NCBI RefSeq assembly: GCF_007833355.1
Contig: NZ_CP020914.1
Location: 172,047-236,046 of the forward strand
Length of the DNA: 64,000 bases
Source: Denitratisoma sp. DHT3
Lineage (GTDB): Bacteria > Pseudomonadota > Gammaproteobacteria > Burkholderiales > Rhodocyclaceae
Reading direction: 5' to 3'
Shown: one piece after another, positions 63,571-64,000 of the stretch
How the letters are laid out: each line of letters starts with the position of its first letter
How positions within the stretch are numbered: the first letter of the stretch is position 1
Program-made: the position numbers and the translations under genes
Notes under the pieces: model-generated
Told to the model about the DNA's origin: nothing
Databases searched by the model: none
What the model saw: the letters and a program-made list of their open reading frames with translations, nothing else

Positions 63571-64000
63571 ATGTTCGCGATCCCCGTCATCAATGATCTG
63601 GCGCTTGTCGTCGCGGCCATCGTGGCCGCTGGCGTGGGCGGGGAGCTGTTTCTGAAAGGCGTCGTGGGCGTTGCGGACGCGCTGCGCGTCCCCAAGCTGC
63701 TGGTCGCCACCACATTGGGTGCCTGCGCCACCTCGACGCCGGAGTTGATCGTCTCCACTACGGCGGCCCTTGCCGGCGAACCCGCAATTGGCTTGGGGGA
63801 TGCCTTGGGCAGCAATGTGATCAACATTGCCTTGGTGCTCGGGCTGGCACTGCTATCGGGGCCGATCCGGGTCGCCCGGCGTGAACTGGGGCGCGACTTC
63901 ACGGTTGCACTCGCGGTGCCGCTGCTCACCTTCATGCTGGTGCTGGATGGCACCTTGTCACGGGCGGATGGCGGGCTGTTGCTCGGGATATTTTGTGTAT
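63571..64000 (+). CDS. Sodium/calcium exchanger family protein (partial, runs off the window)
   Basis: The first 143 residues of a CaCA-family (YrbG-like) antiporter. The alpha-1 repeat is visible: KGVVGVADALRVPKLLVAT, TLGACATSTPELIVSTTAAL and IGLGDALGSNVINIALVLG. The usual GxGTSxPEL appears as GACATSTPEL. It starts 8 bases after the short peptide ORF and continues the antiporter series. No stop before position 64000. Confidence 0.82.
   Translation, partial: MFAIPVINDLALVVAAIVAAGVGGELFLKGVVGVADALRVPKLLVATTLGACATSTPELIVSTTAALAGEPAIGLGDALGSNVINIALVLGLALLSGPIRVARRELGRDFTVALAVPLLTFMLVLDGTLSRADGGLLLGIFCV

Overview
The window is GC-rich, densely coded and reads as a betaproteobacterial chromosome. 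Betaproteobacterial markers are a DUF3579 protein, a DUF2242 lipoprotein, the order hisBHAFIE-hinT-tatABC, and murJ next to rpsT. Several lines point to a sterol/steroid or isoprenoid degrader of the Sterolibacterium type: a Tat-exported molybdenum hydroxylase alpha subunit of the ethylbenzene / steroid C25 dehydrogenase family, an alpha-methylacyl-CoA racemase, and several acyl-CoA modules. The species is an inference; no rRNA is present.

Layout. (1) 1-660: HU protein and tRNA-Phe. (2) 1.0-8.7 kb: TetR regulator, sulfotransferase, secreted propeller-like protein, the divergent molybdenum hydroxylase catalytic subunit, second TetR. (3) 8.7-13.0 kb (minus): SulP permease, MFS transporter, DUF1214 protein. 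(4) 13.6-21.9 kb (plus): first acyl-CoA operon with two CaiB/BaiF proteins, a lipocalin-like protein, enoyl-CoA hydratase, acyl-CoA dehydrogenase, acyl-CoA ligase and racemase. (5) 21.9-35.3 kb: housekeeping (cysK, murJ, rpsT, his genes, hinT, tatABC, DegS-like protease, Nif3-like protein, winged-helix regulator). (6) 35.4-44.2 kb (plus): second acyl-CoA operon with a nitronate-monooxygenase-like flavoprotein, racemase-like protein, acyl-CoA dehydrogenase, hydratase, thiolase-like protein, LLM oxidoreductase and ligase. (7) 44.65-46.78 kb: a small integron cassette array with three attC sites and no integrase in the window (a CALIN). It carries unknown genes and one broken gene, with lower GC than its surroundings. 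(8) 46.8-53.9 kb: F420-type nitroreductase-like protein, third hydratase, maeB, patatin, PBP7-type endopeptidase, IclR regulator. (9) 54.0-64.0 kb: an island of six ion exchangers mixed with a MarR regulator, an OmpA-like lipoprotein and a GCS2-type ligase. The MarR gene carries a frameshift and one antiporter an in-frame stop.

How it may work together (inference): the molybdenum enzyme would hydroxylate a hydrocarbon side chain in the periplasm without O2. The ligases, racemases, dehydrogenases, hydratases and thiolase-like protein would then shorten the side chain as CoA esters. TetR and winged-helix regulators would sense the substrate or its acyl-CoA products. Features most worth a second look: the integrase-less cassette array, the orphan hydroxylase subunit with paired CACGTG repeats in its promoter, the CaiB/BaiF pair in which one member lacks the catalytic Asp, the damaged genes of the antiporter island, and a dispersed intergenic repeat built around GAGCGCAGCGAGCCA.
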